DNA from: Paramacrobiotus metropolitanus
Taxonomy: Eukaryota; Tardigrada; Eutardigrada; Parachela; Macrobiotidae
NCBI RefSeq assembly: GCF_019649055.1
Contig: NW_026570238.1
Location: 558,001 to 622,000, forward strand
Direction of reading: 5' to 3'
Length of the DNA: 64,000 nt
Each line of letters begins with the position of its first letter. Positions within the stretch are counted from its first letter, which is position 1. Positions 1-11,569 of this stretch are shown here, one piece after another. The notes beneath the pieces were generated by a model. The model saw only the letters and a list, made by a program, of their open reading frames with translations, was not told where the DNA came from and did not search any database. Position numbers and translations under genes: made by a program.

Positions 1-672
1 GTAAATATTATCGCTATCCTCGAAATATGTATGGAAACCGACGATGTGTTGATGGTGGACTTCTCTGTGAATCTGGATCTCCAGTGACATCTATAAAGTA
101 AGTCTCGAATATCACATCCAAACACACCCTTAAATACGTAAAAGTTAAAACACAAATATTTCTCTACCAAATATTCGATTCTACTACTATAACTTTACCG
201 TATCGTGTACCAACAATTCAAGTCTCTAGTGCATTGCAAAATTGCAACAACACACTGCAAAATCTGCAACAGAACTCAGAGAACTGATCGCAAAATCAGC
301 ATGAGCACTGTACACGAACAGCACGGAGCAAATTTTATACCTTTTCCCGGTGATGAGGTTTCTGAAGCAACGATTTCGGCACAATTTTCCCAGCCCATAC
401 TGTCTTCTGTTTGGTATCCAGCAATTCATAGCATCGCGCAAAGCCACCCTATAAGAACACAGTCAAAATGGTGCAGTGGGTGTTAAATTGCAGTCGGCTG
501 CAGTGCGCTTATGGCAAAACAACAAAACCGGAATAAGTATTAGACTGTATCAATGCAAAATATTATCGGAACTTACTTTTCCCATAAACTTCCCCTTTTT
601 GTACACGATATTTGTACGGGGATCTCTAACTTCATCGGGAATGTAATTTTCAGCTGGTGCCTTCATTGCCAT
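1..672 (-). CDS. PLK1: Polo-like kinase 1, N-terminal part (truncated by window edge)
   Basis: Serine/threonine kinase of the polo family, which controls mitotic entry, centrosomes and cytokinesis. Three exons are visible on the minus strand: 577-672, 341-448 and 1-90, the last cut by the window edge. Both introns are GT-AG and phase 0. The 32-residue first exon starts at the upstream of two nearby ATGs and ends in the glycine loop (KFMGK). Exon 2 continues it with GGFARCYE, so the polo-type loop GKGGFA spans the splice. Exon 2 also holds the ATP-binding lysine in [14 protein letters not shown], a polo hallmark. Exon 3 supplies the alphaC region [11 protein letters not shown] and then [11 protein letters not shown]. 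The catalytic loop, activation loop and polo boxes lie outside the window. Residue matches to animal PLK1 are extensive; PLK2/3 is less likely because of the KPHHREK stretch. The gene faces away from COP1 over a 1.8-kb shared upstream region. Confidence 0.93.
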
Positions 673-2462
673 TATGTCCAACTGACGATGCTTCGGTCTC
701 CGAGTAAATAGTCTTCCAAGTTACATGCGTTCAAACAACAGAATCTGGACAGAAAAGGCTTCCATAATATATTCTTTCGCACTGGTAAGAGACCAGGAAA
801 TCCATAATCACAACTCCATGCGATGCGAATACATTTTCAACCATAACCGTGAATAACGATACGACAATGACAAGTTCACAACGTGCCCTTGCACAGCCAA
901 CAGGTGAGCGCAGTTCTGACTTCTACGAACTACACTTTCTATGGCTGAATTCAAAAACTCGTAAAAACACTTTTGTTGGTTGCCTGAGTTTTACAAAATA
1001 AAACTTTCCAAGATTTGAGATGAAATCTCAGTAGAAAGAATAATAAAGATTAGGTACATAGTAACATAGGTTTAACGCTTGAAATTGCAACTTGCAAGTG
1101 CTGCTGGAGAAAGGGCCTGAAAGTCTTTTTAGCAAAAACTTTGAATTTTTGCGAAGTAGCACAGATCATGGTGGAGACACTGCAGCCACCCACTCTCGGG
1201 TGAGCAACCGATAAGCCCGCCATTTCAAATGTAATGTTATTAAACGCCTATTACGGTGACTGTGGTCTGTGAGACTGTGAGTAACGGTGTACTAGTAATT
1301 CTAGAGTAGCATTCTACTACGTACCACTCTTGTCTACTATCTATAGGAAGGTTAGGAACGTATTAGACTATTAGGAAGTCATTTTAGGTCATTTCATTCG
1401 GTCCAGTAACACAGCCATACTCTGCGATTGCTTTATTCGGCTAATTCTTTCGAAACAATCCTGTTTATATTTATATTCTGACAGTTTTGAGATGATCAGC
1501 AATTTCTCATTGTCAAGCGAATGTTCAAATCATACAGTATTTTGCCGTACATTGGCGACTTAAACTTTGGCGTACCGGTCTATTGTGACGCTAAACTGAT
1601 TATTAAAGTCTTTTAAAGGGTATATTTTCAGTGTTGAAATTTTTTATCGTTGTAGTTATTATTATCAGTATTATTATTATTATAACGGCACAAGAGCAGA
1701 CAACCCCAAGGGAACTTCAAGCCGGGTCGAAAAAAAACAAGTGTATACCAGGTTTATTACCAACGCAGGGCGTTACTGTCATTTGAACTGGCCATTGCCA
1801 AGGTAAAAAGTTATAGGCTGTTTAAGTTTTTAATTTATATTTTCCATTTAAGTTTTTCGTTTAAGTTTTTTTCTTGACCTAATCCTGCGCTGCAGAAAAA
1901 GGAAAGAAATCGAAATTTCCTCAATCGTCGACGATTCGTCGTTAGGTTTTGACTGCACTTAAATCACAATGAGCAACCGCGCGCAAATACACGCTGCGCA
2001 ACGGGCGCGCAACAGTGCATGTTTGGCTTGTTGTGTCATTGAACCATGAAAATTCGAAACTGACGGCATGCAGCAAGTTTAGTTAATTTTTCGTCTGTAA
2101 GTGGCTTTGTGATGACAGTTTTTACTTTTAGAATTTTGAAAATGATGTTTTAATACTCTTTTCCTTCAATCTAGGTTTTATCATTTTTATTAAATAATTT
2201 TACTGCTGATTCATAATTTTATCTTCAGGTTACATTATCCTGTTGTGACTGTTGACACCTAGAGTAGACGCAGTATTACGCTCATCAGTGATATCCACGC
2301 ATGTTTCAGTGTAGCGTGCGAAGTACTGTTTTCGCAATGAACTTTCCTGCCTTTTCAGTTTTCAGCTGAAAGCATACTTAAGGGCAGAGGGTATTAAATT
2401 TAATTTGAACCTTTATAGTTTGTTGTCTTTCGGATGATTGCTTAGTTGCTTATTCAGTTACC
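673..2462. other. Intergenic region between divergent PLK1 and COP1
   Basis: About 1.8 kb separates the start codons of the two divergently transcribed genes. I found no convincing exon. A short (TTA)n-rich stretch lies near 1660-1685. The DNA must contain both promoters, but no core element stands out. Confidence 0.6.
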
Positions 2463-5400
2463 ATGTCTAAAAATATTTCCACGGATAGTCCTCGTAAAAA
2501 GCGCCGTCTGACTCCACTACCAGGTGCACATGCGGTTCTGTTAGACGATCGTGAAGAACTGATTGACGATCCAACGAAGAAGATCGAAGGGTTAGATAAT
2601 GAAACCACATCCGTTCTGTTCACGTCTTCCGGGTCTTTGGCCTCCACCTCCGCTAACTCTTTGGATTCAACGTTTCTGGATGGAAATTTGGAAGGCAAGG
2701 AAAGGGACTCTCTCCGACGTGTGCTGGGCGAGATTTGTGCAGAAACCAGCCCGTGTGATGAAGAGGATCTCACTTGGTAAGAAGAGGCAGAGCTGCTATG
2801 GACTTGTGATGACATTTCTTGTTTTTATTGAATTTGTCCTAACTCACAAAGAGACTATTTTCTGTAGTCCGGTTTGCCGAGAAATTTTCACGATGCCATA
2901 CCTCGCTCGCTGTGGACACACCTTCTGGTATGATATTCATCAATTTGTGCTTCTCGCGTGGTAAACCGTAGATATAAAAAAGATTGTTGTTCAGTCATAT
3001 TCGATTTAATATTTTGTCTGTATGGGTTAAATTTCTACGCTTATGATAGAAGAAAACAAACAGAAAAACGAAAAGGGTGACCCTGGACGATCAGAATGGT
3101 TATGGTGTAGTAACTAGTTCCTTTATTTAAATCTGTAGCATATTTTTCAGTTTACAGTAAACTGTTTACTTATCATTTTGTTCACTGTTGTAAATACTGG
3201 TGTGTACATAGAACTTAAGCTCCATAAGTGACGGGGAAAGGTTGGTAATTGTTAGACCTCTTAGAACTTCGAAATGTTTCGTAACCTAGAACTCCAGATT
3301 CTTTTTTGTGCACTTTTGAATTCAATAAACTGGTTAAAATAAGTACTCTTGGAAGAACGGTACTGTAATGTTATGTTGATGTTTCTTCAGTTATGATTGC
3401 CTTGCCAAGGTGTGCCATATCAGCAAGAAGTGCCCCCTTTGTGCTTCCGAAATGGCAGACATTAACCAGGCTTACAGTAATCGTCATGGTATGTCTGTGT
3501 TGCAAACCAAACAAAAGCTATATGAGTGACTACAGTGATACCGCTTACGTAATGTCTGAAGCACGTAAAAATTTCGAAATTTTGCACCAACTTGCCGTGG
3601 TATTTACCGGTACATATTACTTATTTAGTGGATTCTTTGGTGACTCGCTGGACACGGTGGAAAATGTTGATTGAAAAGAAGACTGGCATGACTATTCCGT
3701 CGGTTAGTCCTTCGAGGAAGGTGAGGCCCTCCTGCATAACATTTCTCATACCCGTAGCGTACGTAATTGGTGTTGACGCCAGCTATCATAGCACGGCCTC
3801 ACCATGCATGCCGCCATGTAATCGTGCGTTCCGAAATTAAATTTATTTATATCTTTTCTCGGATTAGCGACCGCGATCGATTACTGAATTTGTGGGTGAA
3901 GGCCACGGATCTCCGATTGTGGTGGTTGATCGGCAGGCCACAGTGGAGCAAATTGATTGTGTGATACAGTCCCTGAACCGCCGCAAAAATGATCTGATAA
4001 CGGTATTAGTCACTGAGATCTGCTTTGTTCTGATTGCATTACAGTCCGTTTTACATTTCAGAGCAGTACCATTTTTCGTAAATTGCTTCTCAAGGATACT
4101 TTGGAGAAACTGCATGCGATGAAAGCCGCTGTAAGACTCATGCTGTGTTTAAATGGGTTGCACATGTGACCAGCAGTAAAATTCTTATCAGCGCAAGTCA
4201 CAGTGTTTACGTGTATTTCTTGCAGGAATTGACTGAAGTTCAGAAGCAGTTATCAATGATTGAATGTGATCAAAAGGCGGTTGGCGAGGAACTGACGATG
4301 ATCGGTGACCAACAGTTGCAGTCGGTTTCTTTAATTTCTGAGACTCCAAATCCTCATACTCCTAATCCACAAACGGTTCCTGATGAGGTTTTCCCTTCTG
4401 CACAACTGATCGACTTGGGAACTCCCACCCAGCATTCGCCAGTTCCATTGAGTCCGCTTTTCTCCAAGGCTGCTTCGAGTTCGGCACTGAAAGAACGCAA
4501 GACAAAAGTGGACATTCACCTTCCCGCTCTCTGTGATACGTATGTGGAAACTCGGGAAAAGAATGGTGAGTTTTAGACTTGGCGAGCCATTTTAAAAATA
4601 TTATGCGATATTGAAATTTTATTGACAGCTGGTTATTCACATGCAGGCTTGGACTCGTATGAGAAGAATCTTCATGAATTTACAAACGCTAACTCGATTC
4701 GCTGCCTGGCTGCATTTGCTTTTGCGGACGCTGTAGGCACATCGACGATTGTCTCGAGTGTTGAGTTTGACAAGGACTATGATCTGTTCGCGGTGGCTGG
4801 AGTTAGTAAACGGATCAAGATATACGATTACAACTCTGTAGTGGCGGATGGAATGCACCTTCACTTTCCCCTGACAGAAATGAACTCGTCGGCAAAGATA
4901 AGCTCTGTCGTGTGGAATGATTTCATGCGCAACCACATTGCTTGTGCGGACTACGATGGCGGTGTTACCGTCTGGGACGCACTTTCTGGGAAAAAATGCA
5001 ACACATTTCAGGTGCGTTTTGAAACAATCATCTTCGGTTGCTCGTAACTGTATTTACTAAATCTTTTACCTTATAATTATCCATCCGAGTTGGAAACACA
5101 AGAAGCGGAAGCCAGAATTTTGAACAGAGCAATTTATCCGTTTGTTAGGTTTGTGTCGTATTTTTTAATTTCAAATTTAGGAACATCAGAAGCGCGCTTG
5201 GTCGGTCGATTTCAATCACCAAGATCCGAAAGTGTTGGCGTCGGGTTCAGACGACATGAAGGTGTTTGTGTGGTCAACGGACAGCCAACATTCTATCAAT
5301 AGCCTGGACGCTAAAGCCAACGTTTGCTGTGTTCAGTTCAGCCCGTTGAATCGCAACATTTTGGCGTATGGGTCTGCAGGTATAATTTCTTCACTTCAAA

Positions 5401-6119
5401 TGAGTTGCCTGTTTTTGCTTACTAAATATTTGTTTGATTTTAGACCATTCGATCCATGTATATGATTTGCGGAACACACGCTATGCCTACGCTGTTCTCA
5501 AGAGCCACAAGAAAGCCGTTGCTTACGTGAAATTTATGGCCGAGTGGGAATTGGTTTCTGCATCTACCGATAGCACGCTGCGCCTGTGGGATTTGAAGGC
5601 TGCTGGAGGACCTGCTACGTTGAAAACTTTTACGGGTCATCATAATGAAAAGAATTTTGTTGGTCTTGACTGTTCCGGAAATTACATTGCTACAGGTTAG
5701 CATTGGATAGGCTGCTTACCTACTTTAGGAAGTACTAATGATACTGGTATTGAGTAAAAAATTGCATTTGCGCAGCAATTCGAAATTGATCAATAATGGT
5801 GATGGAATCATTCTCTTTCAGGAAGCGAAAATAACTCTCTTTGCATTTACCATCGTGCGATGCCAAAACCTGCTGTTCAGTATAAATTTGAACCACCACG
5901 TGAATCTCTCGCTCGAACACTGATGAAAACGGATGGAGGGGAATTTTTGAGTGCTGTTGCATGGAAGAAGGTATTGACTGTGTTTAAACAGTAGAGTGCC
6001 ACATAGTCTTAGAAAATAAAAGTAAGAAAAAATTTGACATTTTTTGCTGTTTCTAGGACTCCAATATTTTGGTCGCTGCGAACAGCCAAGGTTTGATCGA
6101 AGTTTTGGAGATGTCGTAG
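2463..6119 (+). CDS. COP1: COP1 E3 ubiquitin-protein ligase (RING + coiled coil + WD40)
   Basis: Substrate-receptor E3 ligase (RFWD2/COP1) that marks transcription factors for degradation. Twelve exons join in one frame to a 711-aa protein (human form about 731): 2463-2776, 2868-2927, 3391-3488, 3629-3720, 3868-4002, 4062-4130, 4226-4565, 4647-5011, 5181-5379, 5444-5695, 5822-5970, 6057-6119. The N-terminus carries a basic NLS-like RKKRR. A RING finger follows at about residues 105-145 (CPVC, CGHTFC, CPLC), then a helical region rich in E/Q/K. From about residue 370 there is a seven-bladed WD40 domain containing [28 protein letters not shown] and [11 protein letters not shown], close to animal COP1. 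Exon 4 is the least certain, supported only by phase and splice sites. A poly(A) signal lies at 6446-6451. Loss of COP1 in flies and nematodes makes its presence useful for taxonomy. Confidence 0.95.
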
Positions 6120-6666
6120 AGCGGTCATTTCTTTAAAAGTGCCCCGTTAATTGCGGTGATAGTTTGTATACCATGCTCTATAGTTGCAGTGGTTTTAGCT
6201 TCTTAATTGTGCTTTATGGATTACTTCTTCTTATTCACCCGAAGATATGTGATTTTTTAATGCGTTGGTAATTTAATGTCGTTTTAATTGTTTTTATCAG
6301 GCGTTTGTGTAGATTATGTAGATTCTGTAATTTGCGGGACTATTACCCGTACTAACTATCGGGTTCGTGTATGCGCCTTATTGCACGTGGAAGATTTTGA
6401 ATTAGCAGCGGCGTTTAGGCGTTGGTACGGAGTTGAAACCTATGAAATAAAATCTCCTGGATGATTCTGTTCTTTAATTACTTCTGTTACAACTATCTAA
6501 TTTAATTCTACTGCACACGGAACACCTGTCCGACACACGCGGAATACTTGCAATAATTTTGATAGTAGTGCATGCAGTAATTACTTGCCATTTACTACCA
6601 TTTTACTCTAGTAGGCAAGACGTAAGTAAGTATTTTCAAAGAGTGAAAAGAACTAATATAGATATA
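6120..6666 (+). other. COP1 3' UTR and spacer before the repeat block
   Basis: This stretch holds the likely COP1 3' UTR, with an AATAAA at 6446-6451, followed by AT-rich spacer. No further coding signal was seen. Confidence 0.6.
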
Positions 6667-7911
6667 GTTATATGAATACTAAACATCTCTAGCAGGTCTT
6701 TGGCCTCTCCTGTTAGACCGCGGTAATCTCCGCTTCTGCTCATCCGATCTTCCTGCTTCAAAATGTTTTGAAAACCTCCCAGTCTGGCGGGTGATCTAAG
6801 ACCAGTCGTTGTTTGTTGAATTCAGAACCGCAATCCCAGTGGTCACTCAAAAGCTTGTTACCATGGATGCCATAGGTCTAACATGGGCTGGTCTGTTACC
6901 ACGGTCACAATTATACTGTACTCAAACAAGAAACAGCTTTGGCTTCGCCTTTGCGTTTCTCATGGTCCAAAATCGGACCAAACAAATGATCAAGCTCGTC
7001 TTCAGTTCATTTGCAAGCTTCTGAGGAGACTATTAGCTGCTGTGCACGAAACTGCTTCAAACAAAATACTAACTGCTATTGCTTCCTCGAATACACTGCA
7101 ACCTATGAATTTTAAACTGATTCATTTACCCAGTCGTAAGCCAATATTCATCCGTGCTCAGCTTGTTATATGAATACTAAACATCTCTAGCAGGTCTTCG
7201 GCCTCTCCTGTTAGACCGCGGTAATCTCCGCTTCTGCTCATCCGATCTTCATGCTTCAAAATGTTTTGAAAACGTCTCAGTGTGGCGGGTGATCTAAGAC
7301 CAGTGGTTTTTTGCTGAATTCAGAACCCCTAACCCAGTGGTCACTCAAAAGCTTGTTGCCATGGATGCCATAGGCCTAACATAGTCTGGTCTGGTGCCAC
7401 GGGCATTAAATTTGAATAAAGAAAACCTTGTGGGCTTAGTGAACGAATCACTTCGGACACTTCACTGTCCACAGTAGCTTATTGGAATTTGGATAGTTTA
7501 GCAGAACAAGCGTAAAATCAGCAGCCGAGCGACAAACCAATCAAACTTTAGGGCAAAAGATCAGTACTCCAAAAGCTAGGCTTTAGATGTTCTGACTCAA
7601 AAGAAAGAAGTGAAAATTGCTAACCTAACCGATAATGCTAACCTAACCGATAATGTATTAGCTAACGAAAAAGGGCAAATCACTGACAAAAAAGGAAAAA
7701 ATTTTAGCTGATGCAGCTGCAAGTTGACTGCAGAGCATTCCTGTCATCCGTTAAATCTGATAAACTGAACAAGATCTGTTGTCTTTATCAAAAACCAATT
7801 GTCTTCAAACAAAATATTGACTGCTGTTGCTTCCTCGAATACACTGCAACCTTTGAATTTTAAACTGATTATTTACCCAGTCGTAAGCCAATATTCATCC
7901 GTGCTCAGCTT

Positions 7912-8572
7912 GTTATCTACATCCGTAACCTCTTATACATGCTAAGCAGACGACCACGATGATCGGGCGAACGGATGGTCCGATTTTGACGCGGTAAAGT
8001 GCGCCGGAATCGTCGCAACGTCGCGAGTGACATAAGAACACTGCGAATATTGTGCGCCTCAAGAGGGCAAGACAGCCCCCAAAAAAACGACTTGTTGCTA
8101 TGGGCCTCCATAGACATACATGAGCTAACGCAGAGCGACAAAGACAAATCGCGCCTTTCGGCCTCGCTTCGCTAACAATTCATGCAAAAATTGTAAACGC
8201 GCAACAAAATACCATTATGAACCTGGCGTTTCAAAATACCTAATCATCTCAGGTTCTGTTAACTAAGCTTTCTTAGATGTCTTCGGATTCTTAGATTTCT
8301 TAGGTTTCTTAGGTTTCTTAGGTTTCTTAGGTTTCTTAGGTTTCTTAGGTTTCTTAGGTTTGTTAGGTTTCTTTGTTTTCTTGGGCTTCTTAGTTCTCGT
8401 AGGTTTCTTATGTTTCTGAGAATTCTTAAAATTTTCTTATGTTACTTAGGTTTCCTCAGATTTGTTATACTTTCAGTTTTCTTGAGCGGCCGGAATTAAG
8501 GTAGGGCGAAAGTTCGAAACTAAGAAGCGGCACAAAAGTCATGTACGGATGTAGATCCCGTAAACTGGTTAT
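7912..8572. mobile_element. Insert 1 within repeat array, with inverted repeats and 5-bp target duplication
   Basis: The 651-bp segment 7917-8567 interrupts the join between two array units and is flanked by GTTAT on both sides (7912-7916 and 8568-8572). The uninterrupted joins at 7165-7169 and 9152-9156 have GTTAT once, so they serve as empty-site references. A perfect 13-bp inverted repeat, ATCTACATCCGTA at 7915-7927 and its complement at 8544-8556, bounds most of the insert. About 11-12 bases (CCCGTAAACTG) lie outside the right repeat. The insert contains a run of the 9-mer TTTCTTAGG from about 8285 to 8420. It has no coding capacity and looks like a MITE-type element, class unknown. Confidence 0.65.
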
Positions 8573-9946
8573 ATGAATACTAAACATCTCTTGCAGACCT
8601 TCGGCCTCTCCTGATTGTAACGCATGATCTCTGCTTCTATTCACTCGATTTTTCTGCTTCAAATTGCACAAGAATCCTCCCAGTGCGGGGAGTGTTCTTA
8701 GACCCTTGACCTTTCGCCATCGCGATCGCGGTAGGCCCAGTGGTCACTGAAAAGCTTGTTACCATGGATGCCATAGGGCTAAGATGGGCAGCTCTGTTGC
8801 CACGGGAATGATAAATCTGAACAAGAAAAATTTTTGGCTTCGCCTCTGCGTTTCTTGTGCTCCCCTGGCTGAGTAAACACTTTACAAATCACCTCGCCCA
8901 CTGATAAACCACTACAGTAGCTTCTCAGATTCAATAGAATTCAGTAGAATAAGCAGAAACTTAGCAGCTGAGCCATGAACCAAAAAACTTTAGGGGCAAA
9001 AGGTCAATACTCCACGATTCTCACCGCAGGCAACCATCCTGAATAAGTAGCTGTCTGGCTTTGCCATTCTGACTTTGCACCACAATCCAACACATGCAGA
9101 CGCGACGTAATTTTAAATAGTCGTTAGCCAATATTCATCCGTGCTCATCTTGTTATATGAATACTATACATCTCTTGCAGGTTTTCTGCCTCTCCTCTTT
9201 GTTCGCTATGATCTCAGCTCCCACTCATCCAATTTTCTCGCTTTAAAATGTTCTGGAAACCGCTCGGTCTGGCGGGTGATCTAAGACTAATCATTGTTTG
9301 CTATATGCAAAACCTCAAGCCCAGTGGTCACTCGAAAGCTTGTTAGTTGTTACCATGGAGGCCATAGGGCTAACATGGGCTAGTCTGTTACCACGATCAC
9401 ATTACACTGTACTTACTCAATCAGCTAAAACATGAAACAGCTTTGGCTGCGCCTCTGCGTTTCCTATGTTCCGTGGGCTGTCTGAACGACACTTCGTTGG
9501 CTACACTTCGTTGGCTACAGTTGCTATTACAGTTTCGCGAGTTTAGCAGAATAAACAGAAAAACAGCGGCCGAGCCACAAAACGACACAAACTCTATCAA
9601 CAAAGGTCATCAATCTAAGAACTGAATATTAGTAGATACTGGACTGATAGACCCCGTTTGCTAAAGTAATAACCGACAATGACAGCAAGCGTCCACAGGT
9701 TGGCTAATCACTAAGCCAAACGATAAGAAAAGGAAAAATTTAGCTGATACAACCGCAGACCGCAAAGCATTCCCTGTCATTTGTTAAATCCGATAAACTG
9801 AACAAAATCTGTTTTCTTATACAAAAACCAACTGTTTTCAAACAAAAAAAATAATTGTTACTGCTTTCTCGAAAACGCTTCAACGTATGAATTTTAAACT
9901 AATTTATTTGCCCAGTCGTAAGCCAATATTCATCCGTGCTCATCTT

Positions 9947-10650
9947 GTTATCTACATCCGTAACATCTTATACACGAGTATGCTTTGTTCCGAATGATTG
10001 GCCGAACGGCTGGCCCGATTTTCACGCAGAAAAGTGCGTTAGAATCGTCGCAACGACGCCGGTAATGTTACGCTATTGCTTAATCGATGCGCCCCAACGG
10101 GTAAGCAGAGGCCCCCAAAAAGGAATTGTTGCCATGGGCCCCCATAGACGGTCGTGGGCTATTCATTTGTACTGTCGCAGCGACAGAGGCAGTCCGCGGC
10201 CTTCGGCATCGCTTTGGCAAACAAAATAAAAAATCGTAAAACCAGGGCAAAATAATAATAGTAATTAAGCTGGCGACTAGCGCAATCTGTTTTTTTGCTT
10301 TGTTTCTTAGCTCTCTTAGGGTTCTTAGGCTTCTTAGGTTTTTTTAATTTTTTAATACTCTTTGGTTTCTCATGTTTCTTAGGTCTCTTAGGGTTCTTAG
10401 GCTTCTTAGGTTTTTTTAATTTTTTATTACTCTTTGGTTTCTCATGTTTCTTAGATCTCTTGAGTTTTCTTAGGTTTTCTTATGTTTTTTCAGGTTGCTT
10501 AGGTTTCTTAGGCGTCTTAAATTCTTACGCTTAAAAAACTTTCTGAATGCAGAAGATTCGCATATTTCATTAACAAAAAAATTTCGAAACCTTCGAAACT
10601 AAAGTACGCTGCGACAATACGTACGGATGTAGATCCCGTAAACTGGTTAT
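9947..10650. mobile_element. Insert 2, second copy at the same position of the array
   Basis: This is a second copy of the inverted-repeat insert (9952-10645), again between GTTAT duplications (9947-9951 and 10646-10650). The same 13-bp inverted repeats are at 9950-9962 and 10622-10634. Its TTCTTAGG tract (about 10295-10520) has its own duplication of about 75 bp and drives a meaningless Phe/Leu/Gly-rich reading frame. The identical insertion point suggests that the composite was duplicated after one insertion, rather than two independent hits. Confidence 0.65.
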
Positions 10651-11209
10651 ATGAATACTGATTATATGTGCCAGGACTTCGGCCCCTATCCTTTGAGGCA
10701 AAGGATCTCGGCTTCTACTTCACCAATTTTGTTGCTTTAAAGTACATCAAAATTCTCTAGGTGTAGCGGTGGATCCAAGATTGTTGACTTTTTGCCAAAA
10801 TCATTTGTCTAGGTCCAGTGGTCAATCATAAGCTTGTTACCATGGACGCGATAAGAAATGCACACTGTTCTAACACAATTTGACCGAAAACAGCAGAAAT
10901 ATCTGAGCTGCTACTTAACAATAAGTACGAGTACAATACAAAGTAAAAATTCATGTACTTAACTTAACACGTTAGTCATCATCACGTTAGTGAGTGATCA
11001 TATTGCAAGTTATGTACTTACTGTATGTACAAGTAGACAGTCCGTGTTTCGATTAACTTATGTAAAGTGTATCATAATATTACTAAACATACGTACGGGT
11101 TTATTAAATATTATGACAGTCTGTAAGCGACCGCAAAGCAACACATCCTTAGAATTACTTACTTAGTTTTTAATAGTCATCGGCCAGTATTCATCGGTGC
11201 TGGGCTTGT

Positions 11210-11569
11210 AATAATATAATTATAACATCAAATTTTTGAATTTAAAGAAACCAGAACGATAACTCGCGACAAGCCGACAAGGCAAGGCATTAGAACGAGC
11301 GTGGTCGATGGATAAGCGGCTGCGCCACGCGTTAGCACCTAGCACTCAAGGGTTTAATGGCGCAAATGGTGTAAACCCGTACTGCCTTTTAAAGCGTATA
11401 GCGTTAACGCTGTTCTGATATTTTCCCTGTATGCACATGTCTTGAGCAGTGCATCAGCGTGTTCCGAATAGCACGCTTCAGTTTTGCAGTCGAGATCTTA
11501 CCGGTTCTTAAGAAGCAGCCGTTCCCGTGGATTTCAGCAGTAAAATTTAATTGTTTGCATTAAGTCATA
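11210..11569 (+). promoter_or_regulatory. Upstream region of RPS2
   Basis: The 360 bp between the repeat block and the RPS2 start codon should hold its promoter and 5' UTR. No TATA box or other discrete element could be assigned with confidence. Confidence 0.4.

Larger units (their letters stand above)
6667..11209. repeat. Nested tandem repeat block of five related units
   Basis: Five related units begin with GTTATATGAATACT and end with a block around CCAATATTCATCCGTGCTC. They lie at about 6667-7164, 7165-7911, 8568-9151, 9152-9946 and 10646-11209. Each also has a block reading CCCAGTGGTCACTC then AAGCTTGTTACCATGGATGCC (one base varies in between). Units 2 and 4 are longer and are followed by a distinct insert, so the array reads short-long-insert, short-long-insert, short. 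This implies duplication of a composite of roughly 2 kb. No transposase or reverse transcriptase reading frame survives. The CCCAGTGGTCAC block weakly resembles a tRNA A box, so a tRNA-derived non-autonomous element is possible but unproven. Divergence between units shows it is not recent. Confidence 0.85.

Noticed and set aside
7630-7670. Short tandem GCTAACCTAACCGATAAT words, considered as CRISPR-like or telomeric repeats
   Set aside because: Only two to three copies with no regular spacers, inside a eukaryotic repeat block; not a CRISPR array, and not a telomere run.
10295-10534. 79-codon Phe/Leu/Gly-rich plus-strand frame like a membrane protein
   Set aside because: It is produced by reading through the degenerate TTCTTAGG repeat and has no start context or conservation with insert 1.
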